This document shows positions 63,203 through 64,000 of a DNA stretch of 64,000 nt, in pieces. Each line of letters opens with the position of its first letter. Position 1 is the first letter of the stretch. A program made the position numbers and the translations under genes. This DNA is from Microbispora amethystogenes (lineage in GTDB: Bacteria; Actinomycetota; Actinomycetes; Streptosporangiales; Streptosporangiaceae): NCBI RefSeq assembly GCF_016863015.1, contig NZ_BOOB01000028.1, forward strand, positions 22,646 to 86,645, read 5' to 3'. The notes below the pieces were generated by a model. It was not told the origin of the DNA. It ran no database searches and saw only the letters and a program-made list of their open reading frames with translations.

Positions 63203-63925
63203 GTGACGCCGGTATCACTGGCCGTGGAGGCGGTCCCGGAACTGGAGCAGGCGGTGGACCTCGCCATCGCGCTGGTGCTGTCGGCCGCCATCGGGGCGGA
63301 GCGGGAGATCCGGCAGAAGAGCGCGGGGCTGCGCACCCACACGCTCGTGGGGTTCGGTGCCGCGCTGTTCATGCTGGTGTCCAAGCACGGCTTCTCCGAC
63401 ATCCTCAGCGAGCACATCGCGCTCGACCCGTCCCGGGTCGCCGCCCAGATCGTCTCCGGCATCGGCTTCATCGGCGGTGGGCTGATCTTCGTACGGCGCG
63501 ACGCGGTGAAGGGCCTGACCACCGCCGCCGCCGTGTGGCTCACGGCGGGCGTCGGCATGGCCGCGGGCGCCGGTCTGTGGCTGCTGGCCGCCCTGGCGAC
63601 CGTGGGGCACTTCGTCGTGATGCTCGGGCTCACCCCGCTGGCCGCCCGGCTCCCCCGCTCCCGGCACACGCCGTACGCCCTGACGGTGTCCTACATCGAC
63701 GGCCGCGGCGCGTTCTCCCGGATCCTGACCGAGTGCGGCGCACGCGACTTCGCCGTGAGCGAGCTGTCGCTCGAACAGCCCGGCGAGCGCCGTGAGGCCC
63801 GTACGGTCACCGTCTCCATGACGGTCCACGGCCCCGGCTCGATCGGCGACCTCACCTCCGCCCTCGCCGGCATCGACGGCGTGCTGACCGTCTCCAGCCA
63901 GGACGCCGGCGCCCGCCAGCTCTAG
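63203..63925 (+). CDS. MgtC/SapB-family membrane protein
   Basis: The 240-residue protein has four or five membrane segments with the MgtC signature GAEREIRQKSAGLRTHTLVG and GIGFIGGGLI, and a soluble C-terminal ACT-like domain (about 155-240). MgtC proteins take part in Mg2+ limitation or survival. TAGTCT (63190-63195) seven bases before GTG 63203 suggests leaderless expression; GTG 63179 is an alternative. Confidence 0.9.
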   Translation: MTPVSLAVEAVPELEQAVDLAIALVLSAAIGAEREIRQKSAGLRTHTLVGFGAALFMLVSKHGFSDILSEHIALDPSRVAAQIVSGIGFIGGGLIFVRRDAVKGLTTAAAVWLTAGVGMAAGAGLWLLAALATVGHFVVMLGLTPLAARLPRSRHTPYALTVSYIDGRGAFSRILTECGARDFAVSELSLEQPGERREARTVTVSMTVHGPGSIGDLTSALAGIDGVLTVSSQDAGARQL

Positions 63926-63931
63926 GCACCA

Positions 63932-63967
63932 CGAAACCCCCGGCACGGGGAGGTGCCGAGGGTTTCG
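63932..63967 (+). terminator. Terminator after mgtC-like gene
   Basis: CGAAACCC (63932-63939) with GGGTTTCG (63960-63967) and an inner CGGCAC/GTGCCG stem make a 14-bp stem with one mismatch. Confidence 0.75.
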
Positions 63968-64000
63968 ATGATGTAGCCCCGACCGGATTCGCGCCCGCAC

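Noticed and set aside
63971..64000. tRNA-like sequence at the right edge
   Set aside because: It recalls a minus-strand T arm, but the stem does not pair and the TTC loop is missing.

Overview
The window looks like a chromosomal segment of a high-GC actinomycete, probably a member of the Streptosporangiales; this is inferred from gene content, as no rRNA or other taxonomic marker is present. Most genes show strong GC3 bias, GTG and TTG starts are common, an F420-pathway gene (cofC/fbiD) is present, and the core gene order (ftsY-smc-acyP-mutM-rnc-rpmF-DUF177-coaD-rsmD-recG-DAK/rpmB, thiD, thiL, ddl-gpsA-plsC, hup-leuD-leuC divergent from an IclR/NdgR-type regulator) is the one known from Streptomyces and relatives.

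Layout. 1-4.2 kb is accessory: a lower-GC gene cut by the left edge, an XRE/TPR regulator, two small actinobacterial genes (one DUF6907-like) and a DUF433/PIN-like toxin-antitoxin pair. 4.2-24.2 kb mixes metabolism and the cell envelope: a TetR/GH1 beta-glucosidase pair, a secreted coiled-coil protein, a large secreted M14 carboxypeptidase, an aldehyde dehydrogenase whose stop codon lies in a MITE-like element, a hydrolase, TypA, a SodC lacking one zinc ligand, a polysaccharide deacetylase, an XRE-cupin/EamA pair, a SigR-like ECF sigma factor without an adjacent anti-sigma gene, a Cds1-like PLP enzyme, and a possible operon of a 24-residue peptide, a TPR protein and an MFS exporter. 24.3-47.3 kb is the conserved core: SRP receptor, SMC, DNA repair, RNase III, ribosomal proteins L32 and L28, CoA, thiamine, peptidoglycan precursor, phospholipid and F420 synthesis. 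47.3-55.8 kb looks like an accessory insertion in that core: a DHA2 efflux pump and TetR regulator around an operator-rich intergenic region, a second MFS gene, a small OB-like protein, a structured non-coding stretch with a tiny hydrophobic protein, an ECF42-like sigma factor coupled to a YciI gene, and a PAS-GAF-SpoIIE phosphatase. 55.9-64 kb returns to the core with HU, leuDC and NdgR, then an acidic conserved protein, an LLM flavin oxidoreductase, an MmyB-type regulator and an MgtC-family membrane protein.

What stands out: the small peptide cassette (21.99-24.22 kb); the 81-bp IS5-like MITE candidate (11.99 kb); a 15-bp perfect stem in the rnc leader, a possible RNase III self-processing site; a duplicated operator/start region between leuC and ndgR; two kinds of repeated operator before the DHA2 pump; and a sigma gene whose 3' end, including the stop codon, is tandemly repeated into terminator-like hairpins. 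No CRISPR array, rRNA, convincing tRNA or complete insertion sequence was seen.
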